DNA from: Thiothrix caldifontis
GTDB taxonomy: Bacteria > Pseudomonadota > Gammaproteobacteria > Thiotrichales > Thiotrichaceae
Direction of reading: 5' to 3'
Length of the DNA: 64,000 bases
Assembly: GCF_900107695.1 (NCBI RefSeq)
Contig: NZ_FNQP01000009.1
Span: 1 to 64,000, forward strand
Part shown: positions 62,644 through 64,000 of the stretch, in pieces
Numbering within the stretch: the first letter of the stretch is position 1
Layout: each line of letters starts with the position of its first letter
The notes under the pieces: generated by a model
Databases searched by the model: none
Seen by the model: the letters and a program-made list of their open reading frames with translations, nothing else
Told to the model about the DNA's origin: nothing
Translations under genes and position numbers: made by a program

Positions 62644-64000
62644 TTAACCTGAAACAGCGTTGGCTGCCAACTCGAATTCCTGAAAATTCACTGGCACATT
62701 GATTTCTTCCTTACCGCGCTGCAAAGTTAAGCTGAGCTGGATAGTACCCGCATATTGTTCCAGCAACTTCACTGCCTGTTCCTCGCTTTCCAGCCTCACC
62801 CCGTTGACTGCCAGCAATACATCGCCCGTTTTCAATCCCGCTTTCACGAATAACGCCGGATCAGCGCCGGGGCTTAAACGGTAGCCAGATAACTTACCGC
62901 TTACCACGACAGCCTCAGGCTGCACCGCATCAAACAAGCGATAAGGGTCAACAGCCGCATTGTCGCGAAACGCTTTCAAATCCACGAAGGCTAACTCATC
63001 CGCCGATACTGCCAAGGGCGCTGCAACTGCTGTTGCTGCCGGAGAGTGCATCCCCAACTCTAACTTTTCCAGATGCCCGCTCGCTGCGTGTTGTAATAGC
63101 GCGTAATGCTCGCTCACTTCCAATAATTTAACGCCCTTGTGGGTATGCAATTCACGCCCGCTTTGCACCAAAAATTGTCCGCCATCATGCTCCAGCACCG
63201 CAAAACCCTGTCCATTAGGTAGCCGCAACATCCCAGACAAACTCAGCGGCAAGCTGGTGAGGGGAATATCACGCCAATCCGGGCGACGCCCAATCACTCC
63301 CGCAGGCGCAGGCGCTGGTTCGTATTGCAGCGGGAATTGCAGCAAGGGCAAGTAATCCGGGTTGTAATTGCCTGCCGGGTAAGGCTTGCTGTCATCAATC
63401 TGGGTGGCACTGTTGCCCGCACGGTACGTCAGGCTGGCGGGGTTATCCTGCTCAATCGGGCGCTCGGTAACGATTTCGCCGGTCTGGTAAGGCGTGCCAT
63501 CCACACGGGTCAGGGGTTCAGACGGGTCACGGAAATGGCGGAACGTCACCGGGGTTTCCGGGAACACATCCTTGCCCTTGGTGTAACGCTGGCTGACCAC
63601 CACTTGGCGGTAGCGGGCAGCAGCCGCTAAAGCGTCACGTTCTGGCGGGTACAACAAACCGCCCTTGATGGTTCCATCCGTTTCCAGATGCCCACCTTTG
63701 GCAGTGAACTCACGCATCAAGGTTTGGCGTAAGGCTTGCGCTTGCTGGAAACTGTCCGCACTGGTGGTATCCAGTGCAGGCCAGTCGGCACTGTAGCCAT
63801 TGGCAGCACGGATATGCTGGCCCAACACCTTTTCTACCGCCTGCGGCATATCACCGTAAAGGCTTGCGCCCACCACCGTTTCAAGGAAATAGCGTAATTC
63901 CCCCTTGCCCAGCTCGCGGTTGAGCGGATCGCCCTGCCCTGCCTTGCCCGGCGTGACGGTTTCCGGGGTGCTGCGGTCAGCCTTGTACAGCAGGTAATTC
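62644..64000 (-). CDS. PDZ-domain protein, partial at window edge
   Basis: The frame is open through the window end, so the true start is missing; the GTG at 63876 is not necessarily the start. The visible ~452 residues have a polar N-terminal part with no family I recognise. Next is a stretch (LSGMLRLPNGQGFAVLEHDG, GQFLVQSGRELHTHKGVKLL) reminiscent of the type II secretion GspC HR region. A C-terminal PDZ domain follows (LSGYRLSPGADPALFVKAGL, KTGDVLLAVNGVRLESEEQA). The GspC resemblance is suggestive only; no other secretion gene is seen here. Confidence 0.7.
   Translation of the reverse strand, partial: NYLLYKADRSTPETVTPGKAGQGDPLNRELGKGELRYFLETVVGASLYGDMPQAVEKVLGQHIRAANGYSADWPALDTTSADSFQQAQALRQTLMREFTAKGGHLETDGTIKGGLLYPPERDALAAAARYRQVVVSQRYTKGKDVFPETPVTFRHFRDPSEPLTRVDGTPYQTGEIVTERPIEQDNPASLTYRAGNSATQIDDSKPYPAGNYNPDYLPLLQFPLQYEPAPAPAGVIGRRPDWRDIPLTSLPLSLSGMLRLPNGQGFAVLEHDGGQFLVQSGRELHTHKGVKLLEVSEHYALLQHAASGHLEKLELGMHSPAATAVAAPLAVSADELAFVDLKAFRDNAAVDPYRLFDAVQPEAVVVSGKLSGYRLSPGADPALFVKAGLKTGDVLLAVNGVRLESEEQAVKLLEQYAGTIQLSLTLQRGKEEINVPVNFQEFELAANAVSG

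Noticed and set aside
1-64000. tRNA, rRNA or intact insertion sequences
   Set aside because: Nothing recognisable was seen by eye; no transposase or integrase motifs appear in any plausible frame. A short degenerate element could have been missed.

Overview
The window looks like a chromosomal segment of a gammaproteobacterium with roughly balanced base composition. A Thiothrix-like sulfur oxidiser is my guess from overall gene style; no marker gene here proves it. Housekeeping genes (uvrA, dapD, dapC, phoB, two lytic transglycosylases) alternate with accessory cassettes, several of them defence or stress systems.

Left end (1-12.9 kb): a minus-strand nonribosomal peptide synthetase operon of three proteins, C-A-T-E, then C-A-T, then TubC docking-C-A-T-R, led by a small membrane-anchored protein. 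The terminal reductase domain is cut short, so the line may be damaged. Next (12.9-20.2 kb) is a scarred region around uvrA. A chimeric dcm/uvrA fragment lies behind the gene. A PIN toxin-antitoxin pair sits between two ~146-bp copies of the uvrA 5' end. Then comes an AT-rich EVE-McrB/McrC restriction locus, with mcrB broken by one extra base, and Uma2 and AAA-ATPase-like debris. A fusion helicase and an NhaR-like LysR regulator follow.

The 24-36.3 kb stretch is a complete tellurite/stress (Ter) island. The minus-strand genes are an ATP-grasp enzyme, TerZ-, TerA- and two TerD-like proteins, a TerC-like DUF475 protein and TerB. The divergent plus-strand genes are a TerD-trypsin fusion, a TerD-vWA (TerF) protein and a tightly overlapping block of PRTase, HAD, StiP-like PRTase and CitE-like enzymes. 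From 36.3 to 44.1 kb, an IclR regulator, two exported proteins and a transketolase-like / four-carbon acid kinase / class V aminotransferase operon occur together. Matching palindromes lie before both the IclR gene and the transketolase gene.

Two compact systems stand out at 44.2-53.2 kb. One is a two-gene peptide-modification cassette: a precursor with four VQPVYG repeats plus a radical SAM/SPASM enzyme. The other is a complete retron: a foldable ncRNA, a reverse transcriptase with the retron hallmarks NAxxH and VTG, a WGR/HEAT-like protein and a winged-helix/SWIM protein, with all three genes overlapping. The right end (53.2-64 kb) is mostly housekeeping: cell-wall hydrolases, lysine/DAP biosynthesis, a GNAT enzyme, a PAP2 phosphatase, two GT4 glycosyltransferases, PhoB, and a PDZ protein cut by the window edge. 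No tRNA, rRNA, CRISPR array or intact insertion sequence was seen.
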